This document shows positions 43,206-56,069 of a stretch of DNA of 64,000 nucleotides, in pieces. Below the pieces are notes generated by a model. The model saw only the letters and a list, made by a program, of their open reading frames with translations, ran no database searches and was not told the origin of the DNA. Position 1 is the first letter of the stretch; the number at the start of each line of letters is the position of its first letter. The stretch is from Kuschelorhynchus macadamiae (lineage: Eukaryota > Arthropoda > Insecta > Coleoptera > Curculionidae), in NCBI GenBank assembly GCA_030620095.1, contig JAUTXW010000325.1, positions 1,594,501-1,658,500 on the forward strand, in the 5' to 3' direction. The position numbers and the translations under genes were made by a program.

Positions 43206-43410
43206 GCTAATAATGCGTCAATTGCAGTGCGACAATACAGGCTGCTATATTCTGGTGCAAGAGTTCCCTCAAGTAAAAATTTTGCGTATATAGTAAAAAA
43301 CCAGGCACAAAGAAAATCCTTGCAGAGGCAAAGAAGACGAGCAAATTTTGACTTGGACGAGGAATTATCCATATTATTATATTTTGAAGGTAAAATATTC
43401 TTTCTTTAGG
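43206..43410 (+). pseudogene. N-terminal helix-turn-helix fragment of a DUF4817-type transposase
   Basis: NANNASIAVRQYRLLYSGAR and VPSSKNFAYIVKNQAQRKSL fit the A-x-x-R-x-Y-x-x-x-x-P-x-R-x-x-P-S pattern of the DUF4817 DNA-binding domain found at the start of insect mariner-like transposases. It lies just inside the left inverted repeat. The catalytic domain is absent. Confidence 0.5.
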
Positions 43411-43499
43411 TAGTCTAAATGTTAAATTAAAGCTAATTTTTAGAAAATTCGAGCAGATCTATTCCGGACGTCTCTCGGATAACCGGAAAATCGACGTTC

Positions 43500-44217
43500 T
43501 ACATCTGTTCAGTGCTAAAAAAATCGATACCGCCCGTATAAAATTAGACCATTGCAACTATTAACCAACGCCTCCACTTCTTATCACATTTAACAATTTC
43601 TATACTCCCAAATGCATCCAATAATCTATTATTAGATACATTTTTAATCAAATTAAGATTATTTATTCCTGTTTGGTGATTGTTTTCCAAAGCATGTAGG
43701 GCAACGATTGACTCTTCTGTTCTTCCGTATCTTAAATGTGCCATGTGTTAAAACGATTGCTTATGGAGCGTTTAGTTTGCCCAATATATTTTAGATCGCA
43801 GTCATTACAGCTAATTTTATAGATGCCACTACTCTTCTTCAAGTCGACTTTGTCTTTAAGATTTCCAAGGAGATTTTTTAAACTGTTCTCCGTTTTGTAG
43901 GCTACTCTCAAACCTACGTTTTTAAATACTTTTTCTAGACCTCTCGTATATCTCGGATCATATGTGATTACTATGAACTCAATGGGAGCCTCAGGTGCTT
44001 GAAGAATAGTGGCATCTTTTAACATTTTCTTATGCTTATGTCTATTTACTAATTTATGTACAAAATTATCATTATATCCATTACTTTTAGCTATATTTTT
44101 AATCCGATTCATTTCATTGTTAAAACGTTCTTTACTTAATGGAAAATTGACTAACCTGTGAGCTAAGAAGTGAAATGCTGCCATTTTGTGTTGACGGCAA
44201 TGAAATGAATCGGATGT
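43500..44217 (-). pseudogene. Penelope-like 3' part, family C, minus arm of a head-to-head pair
   Basis: From 44217 the minus strand reads SDSFHCRQHKMAAFHFLAHR, LVNFPLSKERFNNEMNRIK, VITYDPRYTRGLEKVFKN, SGIYKISCNDCDLKYIGQTK and RSISNRF. A frameshift follows, then HLRYGRTEESIVALHALENN. This is the RT thumb plus the CNDC and GIY-YIG endonuclease. It is 5'-truncated at 44217, and the plus-strand copy begins about 30 bp away. Confidence 0.8.
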
Positions 44218-44249
44218 TATCAAGAAAAAAATAGTTTTTATAACTATTA

Positions 44250-45763
44250 TAGCGAAAATTGAAAGTTCTATTCAATACGTGCCAGAGTCAAGTAAGGGAT
44301 TCGTTAGACAGGCTTGCAGAAATCAAATCTCAAAAAACGTTGTTAACAACAAGTCAAAATATGTTTCTCATAAAAATACTGAAGTTATCCAGTACTGAAG
44401 AAAAAATAATGTTTTTATTTAAAAGCTGACAAAGGAAATAAGGTTGCTATACTAGACAAAACCCACTGTTTTGAAAGAGTAGACAATTTGATTCAAGATG
44501 GCCCTTACGATTTGATTGAGAAAAACCCGTTATCAAATATAATAACAGAAGTAAAAAGTATCTTAAAACAGTGTATAAACCTGGTATCCCATAAACTTAA
44601 ATTCAAACTAACACATAGTAACCCACAGTTATCTAAATTGTATTGCCTTCCCAAAATCCATAAACCTGGGAAGTCCATGAGACCTATTGTTTCAGCCGTT
44701 GAATCACCAACGTACAATATTTCAAAATGATTAGTAAAAGAATTCAGCAAATTAAATATCTTGTACGATAAATTTTAGGTTACTAACTCGTTAGAATTCT
44801 TAGATAAAATTAATGTTCACTTAAAAGAAGGTGAAATTTTAATATCTTTTGATGTAAGCTCATTGTTTCCTAGTGTACCCATTCCACTAGCTTTGGAGTA
44901 CCTAAATAATTTGAAGAAAGAAATTAGTGATGAATATTTGCTTCTCACAAAATTATATATGAATAAAAATTTTTTTCAGTTCAACAATGAATATTATAAA
45001 CAACTTGAGGGAACTGCGATGTGTAGATTAGAAAACCAACTCAAAAAAGAACTCAAGTATTTCCCAAGGGTGTAGTATAGATACGTAGACGATATATTTG
45101 CTATTTTTGATACTAAAACAGAAAATTTGGACACTTTCTTAGAAACATTGAACAATAAATATCCTTCCATTAATTTTACGTACGAAAAGGAGAACAATGG
45201 GCAATGACCTTTTCTCGACACGTTAATTATTAGAACTAACGATAAATTAGAATTTAATATTTATATAAAATTTACTAATACTGATAGGTTAGTCAATTTT
45301 CCATTAAGTAAAGAACGTTTTAACAATGAAATGAATCGGATTAAAAATATAGCTAAAAGTAATGGATATAATGATAAATTTGTACATAAATTAGTAAATA
45401 GACATAAGCATAAGAAAATGTTAAAAGATGACACTATTCTTCAAGCACCTGAGGCTCGCAATAAGTTCATAGTAATCCTGTATGATCTCATATATACGAG
45501 AGGTCTAGAAAAAGTATTTAAACGTAAGTTTTAGAGTAGCCTACAAAACGGAGAACAGTTTGAAAAATCTCCTTGGAAACCCTAAAGACAAAGGCGACTT
45601 GAAGGAGAGGAGTGAAATTAGATGTAATGACGGAGATCTAAAATATATTGGGCAAATTAAACGTTCTATAAACATTCGTTTTAAATAACACATGACACAT
45701 TTAAGATACGAAAGAACAGAAAAGTCAAGCGTTGCCCAACATGCTTTGGAAAACAATCATCAA
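44250..45763 (+). pseudogene. Penelope-like RT and endonuclease, family C, plus arm of the pair
   Basis: In order: KIESSIQYVPESSKGFVRQA, KADKGNKVAILDKTHCFERV, LYCLPKIHKPGKSMRPIVSA, FDVSSLFPSVPIPLALEYL, EGTAM, then a ~30-bp deletion removing the GSP block. After an in-frame stop come YRYVDDIFAIFD (catalytic motif), FPLSKERFNNEMNRIKNIAK and a GIY-YIG part ending near 45763. Multiple stops and deletions. It has lost 15-20 codons (DSFHC...) that the minus arm keeps, so the arms diverged independently after the pair formed. Confidence 0.85.
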
Positions 45764-45954
45764 ATTTTTGTTTTTAGTTGACATTTCATCATTTCATGGG
45801 TACCGCGATTTAAGTATGGCTGCATATCTGCGTGAAATTGTCATATGTGGTAACTTTAAAGTGGAATAAGTCAAAAACTACTGTTCCGAATATAGACAAG
45901 TTATACATTTTTGGAAATGGGAAAATGAGGAGAATCCAAAACTGTCAAAAAATA

Positions 45955-46189
45955 CAGGAGAAATTTGGGATGTTGTTTCAATAGGAACTGACTTTGTTTT
46001 TTTTTAATACTGTACAATACATAAATAATAAACTAATTAATTCACTAATTCGAAGGAATAGGTAAAAGTAAGGTAAAAAATACAAAATGCATTCAAAATT
46101 CGCGACGTTATAAGTGCTAACTTTCATTTGTGCGGAGTTGGACAGTACTATAAGTGGAGATTTTTAATTATGTTCGCATATACATATTT
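45955..46189. other. no gene seen
   Basis: Short AT-rich spacer between the TIR element and the next PLE terminus. Confidence 0.4.
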
Positions 46190-46199
46190 AATAAAAGAC

Positions 46200-46241
46200 A
46201 TTTATTATTATTATTATCACTATTATTATTATTATTATATC
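46200..46241. repeat. imperfect (TAT)n microsatellite
   Basis: Runs of TTATTATTATTA with one TATCAC interruption. Confidence 0.8.
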
Positions 46242-46430
46242 TTCAGTAAAATAGCCTTTTATTTTCAAAGCTATTTTCCGAGCTCATTCAGTATACAGAT
46301 CTCGTGGAGTAAAGATCCCTGATGACGCCTCTTGCAATGGAAGGCGAAACGTCGGGTAGTAATTCCAATTTGACACAGTCTAATCCCAAGAACTATGATT
46401 TCTTAATTTTCAAGTAAGTTGTTTTGCGTG
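46242..46430 (+). mobile_element. solo 3' terminus of PLE family B
   Basis: It contains GAGCTCATTCAGT..CAGATCTCGTGGAGTAAAGATCC, the hammerhead motif, AGTAATTCCAATTTGACAC and AACTATGATTTCTTAATTTT. All are shared in the same order with 55390-55540 and with the minus-strand copy at 42140-42320. No coding part remains. Confidence 0.7.
46319..46355 (+). ncRNA. hammerhead ribozyme-like motif, PLE family B
   Basis: CTGATGA, stem II GCCT/AGGC around an 11-nt loop, GAAA, then CGTCGGG. All core bases are present; it is the best preserved of the three family B copies. Confidence 0.55.
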
Positions 46431-46439
46431 CAAGAAATG

Positions 46440-48755
46440 TAAATTTTAAATGGGACTCTTAACTTAGGAAGGGTAAAATACTCTTAGGTAGGGCAACTTT
46501 TTTTTAGTCTATAATATGCCAGCTAAATATCGTATACTAGGAAAGAAGTAGAAATAATATAAAATTATTTTTAGTTTTTCGGAGATATCCTAAAACTTGC
46601 TTTTTTGTTATTTGTGGAGAACTAAATGTACTTTCTATAGCCCCTTCTTCATGAAAAATTTGGTGTTGTGCTCTCGTTTTTCAACACTACCACTACTACT
46701 AAAAATTTAACTATCATTAGGTCACATTTTTTAAATCCTCACCTGGAATTTTTAAAACTATTTGCCCATGAAAGTTCTAAACCAACACCAATGGAATTTT
46801 TAAAAAAGCTTTTATTTATAAACTATTGAACTAAAAAGTAAAAAATAATTAAACTTACAAATACGCAGAGCATTTAAATATTCCAATATTTTCTTAAAAG
46901 CTGTTAAGAAAATATTCAAATTTTTAAAATTTCTTTGTTTATGTAATCTTAATTATTTTTTCTTTTCAGTTCAACATTTTATAATTAAAAGCTTTTTTTT
47001 TAATATTGTATGTACTTTTTAGCATTATAATTTACGCACTCTGTATAAGACATACACGATTTGACACCTTAATATTATATTGTCATCGGGTTTATGTACG
47101 TATACCAAATACAAGTGAAGTTAAATAAAAGTTTTTAATAAAATGATAGCGTTGTGGTGCCCAAAACACATAATCAAATTGTAAAATTACTGCAACTTAG
47201 TAGTAAGTAGTACAATTTTTTTAATATGACCACCGCAATTAAAAAAGGATTTAATATTTCAATAAGCAACAAACTTTTTCAACTTTAATTTTATGAATTA
47301 TTAAATAGGGGTAAAATAATCATGATGGAAAAATTAGTAGCAGTTGACTGTTAAAACTTTATATAACTTTTAACAAAGCTTCAACATTTTGGGGCATTTT
47401 ACGGCACAAACGTATTTAAGGAAACCGCCAAATTTAGTTGTCAAATTAAGAGTTAAGATCTGGACTCCTTATTAGCCACCTAACAATTTCTTAATTTTCG
47501 ATCCATTTATTTAGAAACAGTTCATTTAAAAGCATGTAACATCTGTTTTTCTAAGGGTTCCTCTGACAAAAAAATTAAAATTAATTGGTTCCAATCGTAA
47601 CTCAAGTAAACGATATTTTTTTGTTCTACATTTCGACCCACACTTTAAAAACTTAATGCTAATTATTTCTCTTAAAGAGTTCATAAATTGGTAAATAGCA
47701 ATGACAAAGATTTTCTTTATATATGGACCTTCCTACATGGGCATGGACCTTGTCAATTTGGGGGGGCGAGAAGTATCTAGAATCCAGAATTTACAATTTT
47801 GCTGCCATATATTTGTTTGCCTGTGTTGTATCCATTTAGAATTGAATAATGATGGACATTTTTTAATTCCACCACTATCGCTTAACTAGGTTCGATTTCT
47901 CGTCTTAGTTTTCTTGTATTTTTTTATTTCAGATAATAAATACAGGGGTTTAACTAAAAAATCGACTTAAAAATAATAAAAAAGCGTGTCACTGAATGAT
48001 GTATCTTCACATACTTTGGTTTTATTTCATATTTTGATTTTTTTTCCAATGGACTGTTGCTTTCATATTTCAATTTTGCACCACAAAATCCACATACTTA
48101 TTAATGCGTGCTAGAACCGCTGTTTAAAAAAATAAATAAAAGAAGAGTATTTCGAAAATTTAGAATATCAACACACAAATTCCCTTATAACAAAATTATT
48201 TATGGATGCAGGAGAAATTTGAGATTTTATGTTCAGTTTAGACAATAACGAAATCTTATTAATCAACTTAGTTATCAGAATAATATGCACAATAAACGAC
48301 AAAAATATTTGAGGGCAATATCTTGATTTGGAAAAAAGTAGAATAAAATATTTCTGTCAAATTTTACCAACACCTTTAGTGATTTAAACAAGTAAGTCCA
48401 TGATATTTAAGCATGGTTTGTGTATTTCACAAAAACAAACTGTATTTTTGTTGCAAAAAAGGTAAAAATAGTAATTTTAGAATTCTGTAACCCCAAACCA
48501 AAACATTATATAATAGATATACATTTCATATAACATTATTAATTAGTTAACATATCCAATAAAAACAAATAATTTGTATCCGTCAAATTCAGTTCTATTG
48601 AACAAATTATATTTACGCTATACTTACATATTGTCACACAGACATATTTTATTGAATGTTTTTTCAAATAATTAGTCAAAAATATAGAAAAGGAAGTTTT
48701 TTTACCTGTTAAATCAAATAATTTTATAACTTTCTGTAATAAGTTATGAGTAAAG
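46440..48755. other. 2.3 kb AT-rich stretch without a recognised feature
   Basis: No transposon motif, RNA gene or long ORF. A 62-codon frame at 47701-47889 has no family resemblance. Confidence 0.4.
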
Positions 48756-48760
48756 TTGTT

Positions 48761-49465
<705 letters not shown>

Positions 49466-51057
49466 CGACGACACAGAAACTCCTGCCACGGTGGAGCATC
49501 CGGCTACACCTCAGAAGATCGAAGGGATCATAAAAAGCCTGAGGAAGCCAAAAGCTCCAGGCAAAGACGGAATCACCAATCAGATGTTAAAGCAACTTCC
49601 TAGAAAAGGAATTGCTGCACTAACCAGCATAACAAAAGCGGTTATGAGATTAGACCACTTCCCCAACAGGTGGAAGCATGCGGAAGTAGTACCTAATGAT
49701 TGGTAAAACAGGGAAATACCGAACTTTCCCCCAAAACTACAGACCGATAAGCCTGCTGCCCGCACTCAGCAAACTCACTGAAAGAATCTTGATCACCACG
49801 ATCAGATGAAACAGCAGCCCTAGATGTAATCTCAAATAAACAATTTGGATTCAGAAGCGGACATTCTACTGAACTACAAGCCCTAAGAATGGTTGAAACT
49901 GTTACCAGCGGTTTCAACCTAAAAGAGCCTACTGGCATGGTCTTCCTTGACGTAGCCAGAGCATTCGATAGAGTATGGCATAGGGGACTTGTATACAAAA
50001 TGCAAGATGCTAGATTTGCAACTAAAACTTGCAAACTCATAGCCCACTATCTTAAATATAGAACGGCAAGTGTTAGAGTTAAAAACTCGAGATCGACACA
50101 AAGGAGACTAGAAGCGGGTGTGTCCCAAGGATCTGTGTTAGAACTTATATAACGTGTATACACACGACATCTCAAAGAGACACACCACTTCTCTAGCCCT
50201 ATACGCTGACGAGAGTGCTATAGCGGCCAAGCATAGACATCCAGGAATAATATGCAGAAGATTGCAGGAAGAGATAGATTTGATAAGTGACTGGTGTATC
50301 ACTTGGAAGATCAAAATAAACGCACAGAAAAGCCAGGTCTTCCTCTTCCAAAAGAGGAGGATGACGCCCCCAGTGGCTATAAACATAGAAGGAACAGACA
50401 TACCGTGGACAAACACGGTCAACTATCTAGGGCTGACTATGGATAAGGGGCTAACATTGAAGCCCCATATTGAACAGACACGAATAAAGACCAGCAGGGC
50501 TATGGCTAGACTCTACTCTCTTATGAACCGAAAGAGCCGTATGGCTCTTCGGACAAAGCTGACAATGATAAAGATGACATGATACATGACTGACATACGG
50601 AGCAGTAGCGTGGGCGTATGCAGCGCCCACCTACATATACAAGTTATCATCAACAGAGAATAAGTATCTGAGAATAGCACCATGGTATGTCAGGAACGCC
50701 CAGATACACCGGGACTTGCAATGGGAACCTTTGCAAGACGCAATCGGGACCAAAGCCATGAAGTGCATCCAGCGGGCAGCGGCGCATCCAAATGAAGAAC
50801 TCCGAAGGCTGGTGGACTACGACCCCTTGGAGGAACAGCGGGCATACAGGGTCTACCACCGTAGACCACGCGACCACACACAACACCTACATTAAACACA
50901 TACTGATAATAATGCCCTTTTTGCGTTTTAGAGATACTCTTATGGTTTATTAAGGCCCTAGGCTCGTTAAACCGTAAGTACCTATCACAGAGAGGCGGTT
51001 CCCTAGGCAGGGAACCGGGTGGTGGTGTGACCTCGGGCCATTTGGCCCCTTCGCGCG
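49466..51057 (+). pseudogene. 5'-truncated Jockey-type LINE, family A, second copy
   Basis: It opens with IEGIIKSLRKPKAPGKDGIT, NQMLKQLPRKGIAALTSITK, then (frame changes) RPISLLP, LRMVETVTSGFNL, FLDVARAFDRVWHRGLVYKM, GVSQGSV, LALYADESAIAAKHR and KYLGL-type thumb. The catalytic YADD is mutated to YADE, so this copy is dead regardless of its frameshifts. CAGGGTT before (49459-49465) and after (51058-51064) is the target duplication. The 3' end shares the AGAGAGGCGGTTCCC hairpin and the CCTTCGCGCG terminus with the copy at 17331. Confidence 0.88.
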
Positions 51058-51357
51058 CAGGGTTTGGGTATTTTGGTTTTAATACTAATGCACTCCCAAG
51101 GAAACTGCCTGATGTGCCTTGCCGGGGCAGAGACCACGGTAGCAGATGGCACCTTGGCCTTAAACAAACAGTGTCATGTTTTGGTCGTTTCTCGACAAAA
51201 TGGTGAAGGAGTGAATTTCCTTATCGTTAGTCCTTTCGTTTTATATATATTCACACCTTGTTTGTTTCAGGGTTCGGTTATTTCGGTTTTAATACTGATG
51301 CCCTCCCAAGGAAACTGTCTGATGAGCCTTGCCGGGGCAGATACCATGGTAGTGTAA
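51058..51357. repeat. right part of the ~200-bp repeat: one full and one partial unit
   Basis: CAGGGTTTGGGTATTTTGG...CCTTGCCGGGGCAGAGACCA at 51058 is repeated as CAGGGTTCGGTTATTTCGG...CCTTGCCGGGGCAGATACCA at 51268-51350, about 210 bp on. A second (TA)n tract follows at once. The whole structure therefore sits between two TA tracts. Confidence 0.75.
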
Positions 51358-51365
51358 TATATATA

Positions 51366-51367
<2 letters not shown>

Positions 51368-51415
<48 letters not shown>

Positions 51416-51418
51416 TAT
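51368..51418. repeat. (TA)n microsatellite
   Basis: About 25 TA units closing the repeat element on the right. Confidence 0.95.
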
Positions 51419-51419
51419 T

Positions 51420-52345
51420 TTTAACAGACCACTTCGGCTGATTTTAAATATTTTCTATTATTAATCCTTAGAAAATTGGTTATCTCGTTATGAATCCTTC
51501 CAAGTAATAAGGGAATTAAAGATAACATAATTTGTATATGTACTATGCATATTATTAAATAACTATATGCTTCACTTTTCCTGATAGAAAGTTTTGGGTA
51601 AAACCAATTTTTCGATTTTTTTTAATAATTTCTAGAAATATTTTTCAACAAGTTTTAATTATTTTTAAACTAAATGCACTATTTCTTTTTTGTAATATTT
51701 TCACTCCTCTCAAGTTCTAAACATATTTTATGTAGCAAATCGGTTAGTCCAATTGTTTTCAAAATATAAAAGCCATTAAGAAATAATAGGTGAAATTTTA
51801 TTTAAAACACGGGATTTTTGTCAGCAATCTTTATTATTTATCTCTTAAAAATATATACATTACATAAAAAGCACAGATCCTTCGGTAATTTTACCACAGT
51901 TGTACATCAAAATATTTAATTATAAATATGATCATTTTATCCCGGTCCCGGTAAACGAATTTACGCAAAAAAGACAAACTAGTTTTCACGATCCTGTACT
52001 TTTTACTTTGTTTATGAGAATGCTAATTTTTACTGAAAAAATATGACATTCGAAATATGTGATAATTTAGCTGTTGACGTAAACAATAAAAATGATAAAA
52101 AAATATTTATTACTGTACCTTATTGTGTTAAAATAGATATAACTCTCACTCTTTTTTATAAATAATATACATTTTTATAAATAAATATATATAAAAATAA
52201 CATAAGCTTACATAGGTATTTATTTCTTTGATCCAACTGGTTTATTTATAATATCAGGTAGCGGTTAAAACCCAAAGCTATTTTTCATAACATTATGTAT
52301 GTAGTCTATGAAAAATAAATTGTATCCTTTATTATTTTTCTCCTG
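51420..52345. other. no gene seen
   Basis: AT-rich, with no long ORF and no match to other parts of the window. Confidence 0.4.
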
Positions 52346-52677
52346 TTTTGCCATAGAGGGTTCACAGTAAAAATTGCCAGCCTAACTTTTTTTAACACTT
52401 GATTCTTGAACAAATTTGGATTTGGATAAGTAGTTTTTTGGTCCTGAATTTTTAAACTTTTCATTAGTTTTCGTTTTGTTTCGCCATTACATTAATTTAC
52501 ACAAAAAAATTACCAGGTTAGCCCCATTTTTGTGAACCCTCTATTTTGAATTTTTATTAAAATGTAATAATTTCATTCCCATATGAATTTTTCACCAAAA
52601 TTTAAAGTCAATCGGAACTGCAAAAATACCGGAGGTGCTTTTTCACGATTACAATACTTCCTTCTTAAGAGGGAAGT
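52346..52677 (-). mobile_element. copy E of the ACTTCCC/GGGAAGT repeat family, 3'-truncated
   Basis: On the minus strand it begins ACTTCCCTCTTAAGAAGGAAG (left hairpin), then GATTGACTTTAAATTTTGG, CATATGGGAATG and a monomer with ATGGCGAAACAAAA. The CTGTCTGTC block is lost. Confidence 0.65.
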
Positions 52678-52849
52678 AAAAATAAATGTTTGGAGTTTTA
52701 ATCTAACCTATATAAACAGAATAATATAGGATGTATTAAGCAATCATCAAGTTAAATTTATATATGCAGATCGAATCCGAAATTTTTATATTATTAAACA
52801 AGGCATTGCCAATAAAGGCAACTGTCATTGTCCGAATCGGATTTCACAC

Positions 52850-53150
52850 ATTTTATTTTAATTCAATATCTGAGCTGATATCCCCGATTTAGGCTCATAT
52901 AAAATATTAGATTAAGATTTTCGGGCATAGTAGCCGCCATCAGTGGGGATATGGCTTAATCCGAGTGCGGACATTTGTCAACTTTTATATTCGGTAATGG
53001 GTTCATTTGTTCCCTAAGTGGCCGCTTCGTTCCAGACGTCGACGTGTCCACTTAAATTAGCGCCTCAAGATGGCAGAATAAAGGAAGTCGTTTGTTTTCC
53101 AGACTGTCACAATTCTCGTCTACGGGTGACATCGAGATGAAATCTGATCA
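52850..53150. other. GC-richer island without coding potential, candidate conserved non-coding DNA
   Basis: Unique sequence (CATAGTAGCCGCCATCAGTG, GGATATGGCTTAATCCGAGT, AGTGGCCGCTTCGTTCCAGA). GGCTTAATCC holds the TAATCC word bound by Bicoid/Otx homeodomains. No ORF or repeat explains it. Confidence 0.35.
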
Positions 53151-53384
53151 GTGACTAAGTATACTTAGAAAATATCTCTTGATATAAATGCATACGTTAT
53201 TCCGTTAAAAATTTGGCGACTTTAAATAGGCCCAAATGCAAGCTTTCTTGATTTTCTGTTGCCTCCAGTCAGCTATAATATTTCTTAGTGAAAAAGATTT
53301 ATTTGGCGAAAAAAGTTTTATTCTGGTGAATTGTAATTATTTGGAAAAGTTTCAATCATATTCCAAGATATCGCTAGTTCTTCA

Positions 53385-54260
53385 ATTTAAAAGATTTAGT
53401 TTTAACTGTGGTAACAGTAACCATTTAGCTAACACATGTACTCAACTATTTTATTTTGATCTTTATAAAAATAAAGGGTTACCTAAAGTATGCAGAAAGG
53501 CAAAATCAAGTTTCTATTCAGCAAAATCTAGAATCGGAATAAGACAAATTTAGAAAAAAAATCATGTTTAACTATCGTTTAGTACCTCTTTCTCTAAGGT
53601 TAAAAGTAGAACAAGAGATTGATAATTTAGTCTATCAAAGTTTTTTAGAGAAAGTGAATCGATCTGGTTAGATTACACCTGTTGTAAAAAGTAATGGTGG
53701 TATTAGAATTTGTGGTGATTTTAAAACTACAATTAATAAATGTCTTCAAATTCATTCATTCGTCAATTACCTGCTACTGATGAACAAAAATTCTCTAAAA
53801 TTTTTGTTAACTCAGCTTACCTTCACATGGAAGTTAAACCGGAAGATCGACGTTTACTTATTCTAAATACACATAAAGGATTAAATCCAGCAATTTTTTA
53901 GCGAGAGAAACTATTTTACAAGGTATTCTGTTAGTTGATCACGATTTACGTATAAATTGAACTAAATCCGTTTTCTTTGCTGATAAAATTGAAAATTGTG
54001 GGTATATTATTGATGCAAGTGGTATTATCAAATTACCTGAAAAGTTTATTTTATTTTAAAAACATCTTTACCAAAGAATAAAACACAGCTACGATCCTTC
54101 TTTACTGGTCTTGTTAATTATTATGGCTGGTTCTTTAACAATTTAAGTACAATTTTATATCCACTAGATAAACTTCTTCATAAAAATGTAAAGTTTTCAT
54201 GGAATATAGACAGCGAAAACTTAAATATAACTCTACACCGGTTCCTGTTCTAAGATATAT
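53385..54260 (+). pseudogene. Ty3/Gypsy-type LTR retrotransposon gag-pol remnant
   Basis: A zinc-knuckle-like FNCGNSNHLANTC leads into RT pieces: PLSLRLKVEQEIDNLVYQSF, LEKVNRSG, ITPVVKSNGGIRICGDFKTT, EVKPEDRRLLILNTHKGL, then GYIIDASGIIKLPEK and LVNYYGWFFNNLSTILYPLD. These are the standard Gypsy RT/connection landmarks. The DD catalytic box is deleted and there are many frame breaks. I found no LTRs. It is an old internal fragment. Confidence 0.75.
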
Positions 54261-54269
54261 AAGTCGAAA

Positions 54270-54925
54270 ATAGTCAAATTTTAAAGATTGTTTAACGCGG
54301 ACTTACATTGCTCTCTATTATATTATTCGTATTGCATATTTTTAAAACAGAAACACACGTTTCATATGCGTACTAGTGCCCCAATTTAAGACGCCATAGC
54401 ACAAATGGGATTGAAACTTGGCATAGTATAAGGTCGGTAAAATGATCCACCAGTTTAGGCTGTGCGCTGTCTGTTACGGTACTGTTTTATAGATATAGAT
54501 GATGTGAATGTGTCGCAAAAGTTCACAGTCATAAAAACTGCACGGATGAAATATCTATGACGAATATCCTCAATATTAGAAATAAGCAAAATTTATCTGT
54601 ATCGTTTTAGGGGCATTTAAACATTATGGGGCTGTGCTTTGAAATAGATTATTGCTTAATAAGTTAAATTCGACTCACATAAACTACAAAAGCTTTTTCT
54701 ATGCGGCGTATACAAATAAAACAATATTTTGCGTTAAACCCTTGACTTCTCAAACCGTGCAAAAATATTTCCATATTGTATTTAATTTGGTGGGTAGGTA
54801 CACAAAGTCCAAAAAGTCCATTACCAACAATCTACATCAACAGCTCCATAAAAAAGATACACAATAAAAAGTTTATAAATATAAAGCCTATTCATGCAGC
54901 GAGATAATTGGTTTTGTGGGTGAAT
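54270..54925. other. no gene seen
   Basis: AT-rich spacer after the Gypsy remnant. A 71-codon frame at 54652-54867 lacks any motif. Confidence 0.4.
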
Positions 54926-54929
54926 GTGT

Positions 54930-55085
54930 ATTACCCCTTTTGATCGGCTCGGTAGCAAAGAGTCGATGTTCCATTGTTATTTATAGGCATATCATTGCGG
55001 CTTCTGATTAATCTCCTTCGGCGTTATTGATGGTCATAAAACATGTCTGTGCATGGCCGGGGCGAGAAGGAATGCATGAAACTAA
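54930..55085. other. GC-richer island without coding potential, candidate conserved non-coding DNA
   Basis: About 150 bp of complex sequence (TTTGATCGGCTCGGTAGCAA, TTTATAGGCATATCATTGCG, GTTATTGATGGTCATAAAAC). There is no ORF and no copy elsewhere in the window. It is similar in feel to the island at 41870. Confidence 0.35.
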
Positions 55086-55164
55086 CTATAATTATGTATT
55101 ACATGTTTTACTTCATGGAGTAAATAAGTAGAAATTAAAAATTTTAAGAACCCATACATGTTGT

Positions 55165-55560
55165 AGCTGAACACCAGCATACCACTGGCCATATTGTAAA
55201 TGTAAAGGAAATCAAGGTTCTAGCATCGGTTCCGCGATTTTATTAACGAATCTATTGACATTTTTAAACATACAAAAAATTTCAATAGAGATACAAGTTA
55301 CGGTCTACATCACACGTGGAAACCGATCTTAACACAGGGTCACGGTTCGGCGAGCACAAGTCGGGTATAAAAGCCCGCCTGAATCTCTCCGGGCTCATTC
55401 AGTGTTCAGATCTCGTGGAGTAAAGATCCCTGAAGATGTCTCGTGCAATCGAAGGCGAAACGTCGGATAGTAATTCCAATTTGACACGGTCTAATCACAA
55501 GAACCATGATTTCTTCATTGACCAAAGCCGTGGAAGCTTCTGTTCTATGTTAACCCATAC
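55165..55560 (+). pseudogene. Penelope-like 3' end, family B
   Basis: VAEHQHTTGHIVNVKEIKVL is the end of the GIY-YIG region, followed by stops. The terminus then follows with CAGATCTCGTGGAGTAAAG, the hammerhead, AGTAATTCCAATTTGACACG and GACCAAAGCCGTGGAAGCTT. It ends ATGTTAACCC, whose inverse starts the family B 5' end at 33737. Confidence 0.75.
55430..55466 (+). ncRNA. hammerhead ribozyme-like motif, PLE family B
   Basis: CTGAAGA (fits CUGANGA), stem II GTCT/AGGC with one G-U pair, GAAA, then CGTCGG. Compared with 46319 the stem carries a compensating-type change (GCCT to GTCT, still pairing as G-U). Confidence 0.5.
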
Positions 55561-55569
55561 TAAATCAGC

Positions 55570-56065
55570 AAATACTACAAGTTCTGTGACAAATTAGAAG
55601 CTGCAATATACACTGAAGACACAAAGTTCGCCACCCTCCGTCTAACTTTTGAACCTCTCGTTATACTGCAACGAAATTTGGGTCGATAATATATGAGCAA
55701 ATTGATACAAAGTGATACATCGTTTTAAAGGTCTTTTTATTCTTAATTCAACCCCCGATTTTGAAATCATTTGCTTCAGCAGTTCTGACCAATTCTGACT
55801 AATAACAATTTTAAATTTGCTCTATTAGTTGTTTATTAATTGTTATACTGTTTTAATAAAATATTTTCGTATTTCACTTAGCATGAAGTATTGACAATGG
55901 TAAGCTCAAAAAAATATCCCAAAAGTATAATAATGATTTCATTACGAAACATTTTTTTTTGTTTTACCGCTTCAATCGCGCAATTATCGAGTAAATATGG
56001 TTTGCTATATTATTATACTAATAATTCTAAGGCTCTAATAACTATATTTCATTATAGAGGTGGCA
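55570..56065. other. no gene seen
   Basis: AT-rich DNA. A 60-codon frame at 55891-56073 has no motif. Confidence 0.4.
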
Positions 56066-56069
56066 GTCT

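Larger units (their letters stand above)
42921..45952. mobile_element. TIR transposon (~165-200-bp inverted ends) carrying a head-to-head PLE pair
   Basis: The left end TTTTTTTGACATTTTTGG and the inverse of the right end TTTTTTGACAGTTTTGG lie next to TA (42919-42920, 45953-45954). The arms stay alignable for about 165-200 bp (for example ACCACATATGACAATTTCAC and CCATACTTAAATCGCGGTAC). Inside are an apparent transposase N-terminus at 43206-43410 and two opposed PLE copies, which replace the rest of the transposase. TA flanks point to Tc1/mariner. Confidence 0.7.

Noticed and set aside
47701..47889. 62-codon open frame as a small gene
   Set aside because: No motif, no neighbour or repeat evidence, and the length is expected by chance.
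51090..51355. CTGATGAGCC near 51310 as another hammerhead
   Set aside because: The stem is followed by AGATACC and the GAAA box is missing, so the core is incomplete.
53236..53400. Separate small gene with a zinc knuckle
   Set aside because: The knuckle leads straight into Gypsy RT pieces on the same strand, so it is part of that remnant.
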